Assembly (NCBI RefSeq): GCF_021390435.2
Contig: NZ_JAJVCN010000003.1
Location: 2,051,501-2,115,500, forward strand
Reading direction: 5' to 3'
DNA from: Kibdelosporangium philippinense
GTDB lineage: Bacteria > Actinomycetota > Actinomycetes > Mycobacteriales > Pseudonocardiaceae
Length of the DNA stretch: 64,000 bases
The notes under the pieces were generated by a model that did not search any database, had not been told where the DNA came from, and was given only the letters and a program-made list of their open reading frames with translations. A program made the translations under genes and the position numbers. Shown here in pieces: positions 52,483 to 59,727 of this stretch. How positions within the stretch are numbered: position 1 is the stretch's first letter; every line of letters starts with the position of its first letter.

Positions 52483-54657
52483 CTAGCCCTCTACTTCGTC
52501 ACTGTCGGTAGACGTTTCGTCGACTGGTGGACGCGGCGTGGGCAGCGTCGCACCGGCGGGTACGGCCGCTTCCAAGTCAGCCCGGCGGTATCCGGCGAGG
52601 TTGCGGCCGTCGATCTTGACTTGCTTGCCAGTGCGGGACACCCCGGCGTTCTCCAGTTCGGTGGCGAGCCGTTCGGGCGTGTAGTCCGCGTACCGGTCTT
52701 CGTCCACGTTGGACAGCCGATCGAGGATCGTCGTCGTGTGCATCCGGTCGGTGCCGTGCATGACGTACAGCACGTCCGCCAACACCGCAGGGATGTTCAC
52801 CCCGGCTGCCTCCGCTGCGGCCACCGGATCAGACGCGGCGTCACCGCTCAGCGTGCCTGCCTTGATGCGCAGCTCGCGGCCACGCTGGCAGATCTCGGCG
52901 AACGCTGGCACGTCGATGTAGTCGCACCGGACAATTTCGAACGAACCGGGACCGGTGACCAGGACACCGACACCCTTGTGATCTTCGGACAGGATCGAGG
53001 CGTCTGCGCCTTGAGCAGCCTTTCCCTTACCCAGCACCATGTCTGACGACGTCCGGTCCACAACCTGGGTGCAGTACCGGTAGGTGATGATCTCCCGCAG
53101 CTTGGTCGGGACGGAGTCAGCGTCCGGACGCTGCGACGCGGCGTTCAGGATGAACCCAGCCGCCGGAGCACGCCGGGCGAGACGGCACAGCTTCTCGACG
53201 GTCGTTTCGCGCGTCGCGTTGTCCATTGCGGACAAATACTCTTGCAGCTCGTCAATGGTGATGAACACGACCGGCATGTCATAGCGGCGCTGAATCTCCG
53301 GCGTCAGCTTGCCCTCAGGACACACCGAGTTCGGCAGCGTCGACAACACGGCGAACCGTCGGCCCATCTCCGAGATCAGTTCGTCCAACATGGACACGAA
53401 CCGCTCGATTGCCTCTTCCTCCGCGCCGAGCACGAGCCGGTGAGCAACTCCTCGCATGGGCATCCAGTCCGCGCCGCCCTTGCCGTCGGCGACGTAGTGA
53501 CGGGCGTACGGGTCGAGCACGGCCGCTGCGGAGGCGATTCGCTGGGCGAATGTCTTGCCGCGTCGGGGAAGGCCACCGAAGAACATCGATTGCCACATGA
53601 TGTCCAGCGCGATCCGACGGCCACGGGCGTCCTGTCCGAACGGAATCGGATCCCACACAGAGAACTGTTCGACTCCGAGCAGCGGGGACGGATTGGGCGC
53701 ACCCAAGTACGGGTCGTCGTCGGCCACCCACAGGGACACGCGACCAGCGTTGCCACCGGCGACCGCGCGAACCCGGGACATGATGACCTGAATCTCGTCG
53801 ACGCCCAGCTCGGCCGCGACCACGGCGCGCTTGGCGAGCACGTCAGCGGCCGTCTTGCCGCCACCCCTGGGCAGGTCGAACACCGTTGCCCACCCGGCCC
53901 CATCCTTGTGGATCGGCGTGACCAGACTCGGCGTGGCGTCAGCTTTGACCAGCGCAGCGGCGCGAAGCGCATCGGTGAGCATGTCGGCTGACAGGTCCAT
54001 CCGTACCGGCATCATCGGTCCGGTCGGAAGGATCGGAGTGTCAGTCGGGCGTCCAAGCCAGATGGCGCCCAAGGCTGTTGCGAGTCCTGCGCTCCACCCG
54101 AGTGCCGTCGGATCGATGTCAGCCGCCAGGACTCCGGCCGTCGCAGCGGCAGCGAGGGTCGCCGTGCTGATTCCGGTCATCTTCCATCGGTGCTGGGCGC
54201 TCTCCGCGCGCTCGATTTTCAGCAACCGGACTCGGTCCCAGTCCCGCGCCTCACGGGCGTCGCAAAGCATCTCCCGGTAGTCGCTGCGGGCAGTCACCCA
54301 GCCCGCGCCACGGCACAGACCACGCGCCACACCGCGCAAAGCCCACCAACCAATGCGCAGGGTGTAGAGCGGCGTACGCACGACGTGGAAGCCCACGTAC
54401 CGGGCGCCGTACTCGGCCGCCCAACGCACCGTCGCCTTTGCCGACTCACGAGAGGACAGCCACACCGGAAGTACATCCGGCATCTCCCGCTCATCAACGA
54501 TCTCGCCTTCCACCACCGGCGGCGCGGGCTCGACCTCCGTACCCGGCAGCGTCTCGGAAGAATCCGTTGCGGTGTAAGGGAAGTTGACAACCACGCCGTC
54601 GTCGTCAGAGCCGTGCGAGTCGCTGGACGCGCTCACCATCGGATCGGTGCTGGTCAT
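52483..54657 (-). CDS. FtsK/SpoIIIE-type conjugative DNA translocase (TraSA/TraB-like)
   Basis: 724 aa. Two N-terminal hydrophobic segments (TATLAAAATAGVLAADI; ALGWSAGLATALGAIW) anchor it. The motor has Walker A GGLPRRGKTFAQRI and HYVADGKGGADWMPM, Walker B PVVFITIDELQEYL, and RRAPAAGFILNAASQRPDADSVPTKLR. The C-terminus (YADYTPERLATELENAGV...KQVKIDGRNLAGYRRADLE) is a winged helix likely to bind the transfer site. Such proteins move double-stranded DNA between mycelial cells without relaxase. Start ATG overlaps the upstream stop (TAATG). Confidence 0.93.
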   Translation of the reverse strand: MTSTDPMVSASSDSHGSDDDGVVVNFPYTATDSSETLPGTEVEPAPPVVEGEIVDEREMPDVLPVWLSSRESAKATVRWAAEYGARYVGFHVVRTPLYTLRIGWWALRGVARGLCRGAGWVTARSDYREMLCDAREARDWDRVRLLKIERAESAQHRWKMTGISTATLAAAATAGVLAADIDPTALGWSAGLATALGAIWLGRPTDTPILPTGPMMPVRMDLSADMLTDALRAAALVKADATPSLVTPIHKDGAGWATVFDLPRGGGKTAADVLAKRAVVAAELGVDEIQVIMSRVRAVAGGNAGRVSLWVADDDPYLGAPNPSPLLGVEQFSVWDPIPFGQDARGRRIALDIMWQSMFFGGLPRRGKTFAQRIASAAAVLDPYARHYVADGKGGADWMPMRGVAHRLVLGAEEEAIERFVSMLDELISEMGRRFAVLSTLPNSVCPEGKLTPEIQRRYDMPVVFITIDELQEYLSAMDNATRETTVEKLCRLARRAPAAGFILNAASQRPDADSVPTKLREIITYRYCTQVVDRTSSDMVLGKGKAAQGADASILSEDHKGVGVLVTGPGSFEIVRCDYIDVPAFAEICQRGRELRIKAGTLSGDAASDPVAAAEAAGVNIPAVLADVLYVMHGTDRMHTTTILDRLSNVDEDRYADYTPERLATELENAGVSRTGKQVKIDGRNLAGYRRADLEAAVPAGATLPTPRPPVDETSTDSDEVEG

Positions 54658-55523
54658 TAGTTCCCCTCCTCATGCATCAGGTGCAGCAGCGCGGCGCCAC
54701 AACCCAGGACAACCACAGGCAGGCAGGCCACAAACGTCGTGATCAGCCACGGGGCCGTGGTGATGCCAGCGGCGGACATCAGGTGGTACGCGACCTGTCC
54801 GGCCATGCCCAGCGCGAGCGAACCGAGCGCGGACCACATCGCGAATCGTCGGGTCCGGGCCGACCGGGTCCGGCCGGACAGCCACACACTCATGGCGAAC
54901 GCGGCGTAAGCCTCAACACCGATCGGCAACGTGATCGCGGAGTTGACGACCAACTCATCCCAGATGCCCGGCAGGAGCTGAATCGGGCCGAACCCGGTCA
55001 TCCGGCCCAGGCCCACCCAGCCGCCCCAAATGGCGACGAACGCAGGCAGGGCCAGCAGAACCACAGGCCACCGACGGACCCGGCGCGTTGGACTCGGTTC
55101 GGCCATGTCGGTCGTCGCCGATTCGGCCGCCGAAGGCCGCTCCGCGGGGACTGGCGTGCCCGGGTCTACGTCCTGTTTGACCTGCGCAAAGTCTTCGGTG
55201 GTCGGCTGGTCGTCGGGACGTTGGTCGGCGACAGGTTCGGGCGTTTCGTCGGCCATACCTGCCTCTGCGTTGGGCTCGATCTCAGGCACTGAGTGCAGAG
55301 CGCGGACCTGCTTGGTGGTGTCGACGCTGTCCCGCGTCTCGGACTCGTCTGCCGTGTCGGCAAGCCGTTCGCGGATCGCAGCCGCTTTGGGCCCGCCAAT
55401 CTTGAACTCACGCATGATCTGGTTGCGGGACGGGAGCTTGCCCAGCTCCGCCATTCGCGTCCGTACGAGAGGCAAGAGGTCCTCGACCGATGCGGGGTAG
55501 GCGCTTCCGGTGCTCGCGGTCAT
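54657..55523 (-). CDS. DUF2637-like membrane protein with N-terminal HTH (spread-type)
   Basis: 288 aa. Residues about 10-55 form a DNA-binding-like helix-turn-helix (VRTRMAELGKLPSRNQIMREFKIGGPKAAAIRERL), followed by an acidic linker to residue ~140. Four membrane helices make up the C-half (WPVVLLALPAFVAIWGGW; LPIGVEAYAAFAMSVWL; ALGSLALGMAGQVAYHLMSA; WLITTFVACLPVVVLGCGAALLHLM). DUF2637/SpdB-type proteins are common in AICEs upstream of tra and aid plasmid spread in mycelium; the joined HTH suggests a coupling role. Confidence 0.82.
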   Translation of the reverse strand: MTASTGSAYPASVEDLLPLVRTRMAELGKLPSRNQIMREFKIGGPKAAAIRERLADTADESETRDSVDTTKQVRALHSVPEIEPNAEAGMADETPEPVADQRPDDQPTTEDFAQVKQDVDPGTPVPAERPSAAESATTDMAEPSPTRRVRRWPVVLLALPAFVAIWGGWVGLGRMTGFGPIQLLPGIWDELVVNSAITLPIGVEAYAAFAMSVWLSGRTRSARTRRFAMWSALGSLALGMAGQVAYHLMSAAGITTAPWLITTFVACLPVVVLGCGAALLHLMHEEGN

Positions 55524-55843
55524 CGGTGGCCTCCCTTCTTGGTGTGCACGACCGTGGTCACGGCGAACAGTCGGGCGACGGTGACGCCAGCGAGCAGTGC
55601 AGGGACGGCGAGCGCGACGACGCGTGCGGTGGTGTCAGTGGAGAAGGTCCACACGGCTGCCTGAACGGCGACGATCACGCCGGAGATGAACAGCGTTCGG
55701 ACGAACGTGCCGCCCATGCGCGTCACTTCGCGCACCTGCAATGCGGCAGTGGCGGCCTTGTTCTTGCCAGTGCGGCGCAGGGCCAACAGGCCGACCAGCG
55801 CGAGCACGGCCAGACCGATCACGAACGGGTCGGTGAGGTTCAT
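55520..55843 (-). CDS. Small membrane protein (spread-type)
   Basis: 107 aa with three hydrophobic segments (FVIGLAVLALVGLLAL; FVRTLFISGVIVAVQAAVWTF; VVALAVPALLAGVTVARLFAV). A basic C-terminus (VVHTKKGGHR). It overlaps both neighbours by 4 bases, so it belongs to the spd-like operon ahead of ftsK. Function inferred from location only. Confidence 0.75.
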   Translation of the reverse strand: MNLTDPFVIGLAVLALVGLLALRRTGKNKAATAALQVREVTRMGGTFVRTLFISGVIVAVQAAVWTFSTDTTARVVALAVPALLAGVTVARLFAVTTVVHTKKGGHR

Positions 55844-56082
55844 GCCGCACCACCGGTCGTGCTCATGACCACCGGGCGACGGGCGACCGCACGGGCGGTG
55901 TCTCCGGCGTCGGCGAGCCGCTCGGCCACGTCGGCGATCAATGCCGCGATCAGCACAACGCCACGGGCCAGCAGGGTCAACACGGTCACGAGCACGTAGG
56001 CGATCGCAGCCGGAACGGTCATCTGACGGAGCGTCCGGCGAGCACCGGAGCGCGGTTGGTACTTGCGCGTCTTGTGAGACAT
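55840..56082 (-). CDS. Small membrane protein (spread-type)
   Basis: 80 aa from ATG 56082 (MSHKTRKYQPRSGARRTLRQM), with GGAG upstream; the open frame reaches 56154 with an unlikely Pro/Thr-rich N-terminus. One or two helices (VPAAIAYVLVTVLTLLARGVVLIAALIADVA) follow a strongly basic N-tail. ATGA overlap with the next gene. Confidence 0.7.
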   Translation of the reverse strand: MSHKTRKYQPRSGARRTLRQMTVPAAIAYVLVTVLTLLARGVVLIAALIADVAERLADAGDTARAVARRPVVMSTTGGAA

Positions 56083-56187
56083 TCTGGGCATCTCCAGCTC
56101 ATTCGTGGGTGTTGGAGGCGCCGGGCCGGTGGGCGTTCTTGGCGGAGTGGCCACCGGTCCGGGTGTTGAGTTCAGCGGCGCGAGGCA

Positions 56188-56430
56188 TTACGCGGCTTCC
56201 GTTCCGATCGGAACAGAGTTGTGCACGCGGAGCACGCGGACCATGCCGCCCAACCTGCGCTGAACGATGCGGCGGTCCCGCTGCTCACGAGCCGTGCCGT
56301 CCAGCAGTGCGGTCGTGGCGGTCGGCGCGTCGGCCAACTCGTCCGCCACTTCCACGATCAGCGCGTCGATCATCGCTTCGGTGAGCCCGTCCGGGCTGAA
56401 CTGCGCACGTGCGTTCGTGGTGTTGCTCAT
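56188..56430 (-). CDS. Small acidic-helical AICE protein, first gene of the transfer operon
   Basis: 80 aa (MSNTTNARAQFSPDGLTEAMIDALIVEVADELADAP...). An acidic helix and then a basic one (DGTAREQRDRRIVQRRLGGMVRVLRV). No known domain. It lies directly downstream of the operator region shared with the GntR-kinase gene, so it starts the transfer transcript. Confidence 0.65.
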   Translation of the reverse strand: MSNTTNARAQFSPDGLTEAMIDALIVEVADELADAPTATTALLDGTAREQRDRRIVQRRLGGMVRVLRVHNSVPIGTEAA

Positions 56431-56638
56431 CTGACGAAGTCCCCTTTTGGCTGGTTCTCGGTGTCTCGGCGGTCTCTGTGATCGCCAACACGACTGAACC
56501 TAACAGTTGTCATAAAACCCGTCAACTGTCAGGTTAGAGAAAAGCCTGATAGGTCGCTGACGTGCGTTGATAGGCGAACATTGCCGTCATCTGTTAGGTT
56601 GCGACATGACAGATGACATGAGTTAGGGAGGCCGCCCG
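56431..56638. promoter_or_regulatory. Divergent operator region between transfer operon and GntR-kinase gene
   Basis: Two dyads: TCATCTGT (56587-56594) with ACAGATGA (56609-56616), which is perfect, and ACAGTTG with CAACTGT at about 56503-56533, bordered by CTAAC/GTTAG. The word ACAGWTG is common to both. GntR proteins bind such dyads, so this is the probable target of the regulator encoded at 56639 and the switch for transfer genes. Confidence 0.65.
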
Positions 56639-57490
56639 ATGAGCACCCCGTCCACTCGCCCAGAGGCGAATCGCGGGCCCATGTGGAGCGTGATCGCCCG
56701 GACCATCCGCAACGAGATCGAGGCCGGACGCCTCCGTCACGGTCAACCGCTCCCGAGCACTCGGGCGCTGGCAGATCAGTTCGGCGTGAGCGTCGACCCC
56801 GCACTGCGCGCCATGCGAGAGCTTGAGAAGGAAGGCCTTGTCGTCACCAAGGATCGCGTGGGACGAATCGTGAACAACCCGGACGCAGAGCCTTCCCAGT
56901 CGTCAGCAACTCCCACGGTCCCGCAAGTTGTTCTCATTGGCGGCTATGCCGGGAGTGGAAAAACTGAGCTCGGCCGGATTCTTGCGCGTCGCTCGCACTG
57001 GCCGATGTTGGACAAGGACACCACAACGCGGCCTGTCGTTGAGGCCGCACTAGAACAGTTGGGCGTCGCGCCCAGTGACCGCGAGTCCGATGTGTACCTG
57101 AACGTCATCCGTCCCACCGAATACGAAGCGCTCATGTCGACGATGTCTGAAAACGTCGCGTGTGGGAACAGCGCGATCGTCACTGCGCCGTTCATTCGTG
57201 AACTTTCTGACCGCGCATGGTGTGAGCGGACTGCCGCAAGCATTTCGAGCCTGAACGCGGAGCTTCACGTGGTGTGGGTTCGCTGCGATGAGCCCACGAT
57301 GAAGACCTACATCAAACAGCGCGGAGCCGCGCGCGACTCGAACAAACTGTCCAACTGGGACCAGTACATCGCGTCCGTCGATCTGAACTTCACACCTGCG
57401 ATAGAACACACGGTCATCGACAACTCTGCCGACGCGAGCCCACTGCAGGACCAGGCCATTGAGCTGCTTCGGCAGCTTGCCGATCGGTAA
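56639..57490 (+). CDS. GntR-type regulator fused to a P-loop kinase domain
   Basis: 283 aa; GGGAGG lies upstream of the ATG. Residues about 15-80 are a GntR winged helix (VIARTIRNEIEAGRLRHGQPLPSTRALADQFGVSVDPALRAMRELEKEGLVVTKDRVGRIV). Residues about 98-280 are a nucleotide kinase-like domain with Walker A VVLIGGYAGSGKTELGRILARRSHWPMLDKDTTTRP, a Walker-B-like SAIVTAPFIREL, and a lid-like VRCDEPTMKTYIKQRGAARDSNKLSNWDQYI. The GntR effector domain is thus replaced by a zeta-toxin/gluconate-kinase-like fold. I infer that it represses the transfer operon and that nucleotide or phosphorylation state releases it. Confidence 0.88.
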   Translation: MSTPSTRPEANRGPMWSVIARTIRNEIEAGRLRHGQPLPSTRALADQFGVSVDPALRAMRELEKEGLVVTKDRVGRIVNNPDAEPSQSSATPTVPQVVLIGGYAGSGKTELGRILARRSHWPMLDKDTTTRPVVEAALEQLGVAPSDRESDVYLNVIRPTEYEALMSTMSENVACGNSAIVTAPFIRELSDRAWCERTAASISSLNAELHVVWVRCDEPTMKTYIKQRGAARDSNKLSNWDQYIASVDLNFTPAIEHTVIDNSADASPLQDQAIELLRQLADR

Positions 57491-57513
57491 ACGAGACTAG
57501 GGGGATAGGCACG

Positions 57514-58449
57514 TTGTCCATCACGGTGCTGGTAAGCAATGAGACTGACGATCGGGTCGGTGTTGAACGACTCGAACAAATCGATGGCGTCGAGGTGCTC
57601 ACCTACGACCCGAACACACTGGACCTCACGGCAGAGCAGCGTGCGGCACACATCCTGATGCCTCCGTTCCGGGGGAGTCACCGCGCCCTACCGCTGCTCA
57701 ATCGTCTCCCCGAGCTACGAATGGTTCAGTTGCTGTCCGCCGGAGTCGACGAATGGTCCGGCGAGGTTCCCGGGCATGTACTTCTCGCCAGCGCCCGGGG
57801 CGCTCACGGCCGCCCAATATCGGAATGGGTCATCTCAGCGATTCTCGCCCTGTATCGCCAATGGCCCGCATTAGTTCGATACCAAGACGAGCGCGTCTGG
57901 GCGCACCGCCGCGTAGATGCCGACACCCTGGCAGGCAAGCGCGTCCTCATCATCGGCGCGGGAGCGATCGGTACTGCCGTCGCAAAGCGGGTCGAAGTCT
58001 TCGAGGCCTCCGCAACGCTGGTCGCTCGCAGCGCCCGTGACGGTGTCCACCCGGCAACCGCACTGCCAGATCTCGTTGGCGCCCATGACATCGTCGTGAT
58101 CGCGGCTCCGATCAATGAGGACACTCGCGGGCTAGTGAACAAGGATTTCCTTGCTGCGATGCCAGATGGCGCCATGGTCGTCAACGTGGGACGCGGCGAG
58201 ATCGTCGATACCGACGCGCTCACGGCCGAACTTCAGACCGGACGGCTCCGCGCAACTTTGGACGTCACGGACCCTGAACCCCTCCCCGCGGAGCACCCCC
58301 TGTGGACCTGCAAAAACGCCATCATCAGCCCACACATGTCGCGAACCGTGCCGGGCACGAACGCCCTTTGCTACGAGGTCGCCGCCACGCAAATCGCCAC
58401 GTTCGTTGAAGGTGGCAAGCCTTCCAACATGGTGCAGCGCGATAGGTAG
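57514..58449 (+). CDS. D-isomer-specific 2-hydroxyacid dehydrogenase
   Basis: 311 aa, likely from TTG 57514 (AGGGGG upstream), 23 bases after the GntR-kinase stop, so co-transcribed. The NAD domain has GKRVLIIGAGAIGTAVAKRVEVF (GxGxxG). Catalytic residues are in place: Arg in NVGRGEIVDTDAL, Glu in VTDPEPLPAEHPLW, His in IISPHMSRTVPG. These enzymes interconvert 2-oxo and D-2-hydroxy acids. Such a metabolic gene is unusual in the regulatory block of an AICE, and its substrate may be the signal read by the neighbouring kinase-regulator (inference). Confidence 0.9.
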   Translation: MSITVLVSNETDDRVGVERLEQIDGVEVLTYDPNTLDLTAEQRAAHILMPPFRGSHRALPLLNRLPELRMVQLLSAGVDEWSGEVPGHVLLASARGAHGRPISEWVISAILALYRQWPALVRYQDERVWAHRRVDADTLAGKRVLIIGAGAIGTAVAKRVEVFEASATLVARSARDGVHPATALPDLVGAHDIVVIAAPINEDTRGLVNKDFLAAMPDGAMVVNVGRGEIVDTDALTAELQTGRLRATLDVTDPEPLPAEHPLWTCKNAIISPHMSRTVPGTNALCYEVAATQIATFVEGGKPSNMVQRDR

Positions 58450-58464
58450 CCGCCCGAACGCAAC

Positions 58465-58500
58465 AGGCCGACGTGCGAGGTCACTCCTCGCCGTCGGCCT
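58465..58500. terminator. Bidirectional terminator
   Basis: AGGCCGACG with CGTCGGCCT, extended inside by GCGAGG/CCTCGC around TCACT, followed by TTCGC. It lies between the converging dehydrogenase and GntR genes. Confidence 0.85.
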
Positions 58501-58522
58501 TTCGCTTGTCCGACTCGGGTGC

Positions 58523-58762
58523 CTAGACGACGAACGTGCCCTTCACGCGCACAGTCCGAACCAAGCCGCGATCGCGTAGCTCCTGCGTCGCCCGGCGGAT
58601 CGTGCCCAACGCCACGCCGTACTCCTCGGCGAGGTCACGCTCACCAGGTAGCCGGTCGCCCGACTTCAGCTCACCAGCAGCGATACGAGCCGCGATGTGG
58701 TTGGCGACCGCCAGATACACGTAGTCCGCCGACTCCGGATCGAACGCTGGCACATCGTTCAC
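58523..58762 (-). CDS. Short GntR-family regulator
   Basis: 79 aa from GTG 58762 (NDVPAFDPESADYVYLAV...). Only the winged helix is present: VANHIAARIAAGELKSGDRLPGERDLAEEYGVALGTIRRATQELRDRGLVRTVRVKGTFV. The open frame continues upstream to 58894, but that part runs through a tandem repeat in the promoter, so I prefer the internal GTG. KorSA/Pra-like short GntR proteins control AICE replication and transfer. Divergent from the Cys-rich small gene. Confidence 0.85.
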   Translation of the reverse strand: MNDVPAFDPESADYVYLAVANHIAARIAAGELKSGDRLPGERDLAEEYGVALGTIRRATQELRDRGLVRTVRVKGTFVV

Positions 58763-58825
58763 GAGATCAACGTAGAGCGGCCTTGACCTGCATAAATCAC
58801 CCGGACGCACCCTAGTGCTATGTAG

Positions 58826-58845
58826 TGCGTCATACTGCGTCATAC
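58826..58845. promoter_or_regulatory. Tandem operator TGCGTCATAC x2
   Basis: Two exact 10-base copies (58826-58835, 58836-58845), one helical turn apart, between the GntR gene and the divergent small Cys-rich gene. A likely autoregulatory site. Confidence 0.6.
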
Positions 58846-58854
58846 GATGGGCAC

Positions 58855-59070
58855 ATGCCAGGCAGGCCACGAAACACACCTGCACCCAGCCCACGGCCGG
58901 TGCAGCTCAAGTGCCGACGCCCCACCGACTGCCGATGCTGGATACCGCTCGTGATCGAGAAACGATGCCCACGACCCCACCAAGACTGCTGCTGTCGATA
59001 CACATGGCGCGACGATCTCGGCTGGCAGAAGGGCGACGACAACGTCAGCTGTCGCGTCCACAGCCGGTGA
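58855..59070 (+). CDS. Small cysteine-rich protein, unknown
   Basis: 71 aa from ATG 58855 (MPGRPRNTPAPSPRPV...). Nine Cys: KCRRPTDCRCW, EKRCPRPHQDCCCRYTW, and VSCRVHSR. The spacing suggests two zinc sites. Trp-rich DLGWQKGDDN follows. It is divergent from the GntR gene and shares its operator, which favours a real gene; conservation was not testable here. Confidence 0.55.
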   Translation: MPGRPRNTPAPSPRPVQLKCRRPTDCRCWIPLVIEKRCPRPHQDCCCRYTWRDDLGWQKGDDNVSCRVHSR

Positions 59071-59349
59071 TCTGCTGGTTGTTCGGACAGCCGACCGCCG
59101 GTAGGACCGTGTCCCGAGAGGGGCGTAAAGGCCGTAACCGCCGTAACTTCGCTGGTCAAACGGTTGCGGATGGCCATGCACGCACGTAACCGCGTGAGTG
59201 CGCGTAACCAATTACGGATTCGAGCCGTATCCGCAACCGCCTGACCTGCATAGTTACGGCATTTACGGCGGTTACGGACGTGGACGACAGACGCAGGTCT
59301 CTCCTGTGACCCTGCCTTGCCGAGTGCAGAGCGGCTAGGCTCTGTCCTC
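59071..59349. promoter_or_regulatory. Large dyad of 9-bp iterons (putative AICE origin or operator)
   Basis: No gene. Left triple GGCGTAAAG-GCCGTAACC-GCCGTAACT (59122-59148) mirrors right triple AGTTACGGC-ATTTACGGC-GGTTACGGA (59252-59278); CCGTAACCGCCGTAA (59132-59146) is a perfect complement of 59263-59277. Inside lies a second perfect pair, CGGTTGCGGAT (59161-59171) and ATCCGCAACCG (59229-59239), and more CGTAACC words (59185, 59203). Both pairs centre near 59200-59205. Confidence 0.7.
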
Positions 59350-59550
59350 ATGGCGAGTCCGGCAGAGATCGAACGCAAGGTGCGGCAGCTCGACAACGAC
59401 GTCCAGTCGATCTACGAGCTGTTGGCCACGATCGACGCCACGCAGAAGCGTCAGGGAAACCGGCTGAACGAGATCGCGGCCACCCAGGCGGACCACGGCG
59501 AGAAGCTGGACGCCATCTTGGAGCTGTTGCGCGGCAACCAGTCCAAGTAA
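59350..59550 (+). CDS. Short coiled-coil protein
   Basis: 66 aa from ATG 59350 (MASPAEIERKVRQLDNDVQS...). Nearly all of it is heptad-patterned (VRQLDNDVQSIYELLATIDATQKRQGNRLNEIAATQADHGEKLDAILELLRG). Small coiled-coil proteins of this kind are common in actinobacterial mobile elements, with no known role. It lies just after the iteron dyad. Confidence 0.65.
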   Translation: MASPAEIERKVRQLDNDVQSIYELLATIDATQKRQGNRLNEIAATQADHGEKLDAILELLRGNQSK

Positions 59551-59727
59551 TTGGCTGTCTCAACGGAGAGTGCTGGGGAGCTAATGCGAACTTTCGATTT
59601 TACTACGTAAGCCTGCGGCAGTAGAGCGGACGCGCGCTGGAACGGTGGACAGGTAACCATCATGTCTCATTTGGGTGACTTTTAGAAAGACGCGTAGCGC
59701 GACAGCCACAGCATCGAATAATGAAGT
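59551..59727. other. Short non-coding gap before the cargo gene
   Basis: No gene; base composition drops in GC from here to about 61060, suggesting separate ancestry of the following gene. Confidence 0.4.

Noticed and set aside
59122..59278. CRISPR array
   Set aside because: The repeats are 9 bases long without regular unique spacers, and no cas gene is present anywhere in the window.
58830..59396. 188-residue minus-strand open frame
   Set aside because: It covers the iteron dyad and the tandem operator, where the repeats alone explain the open frame.
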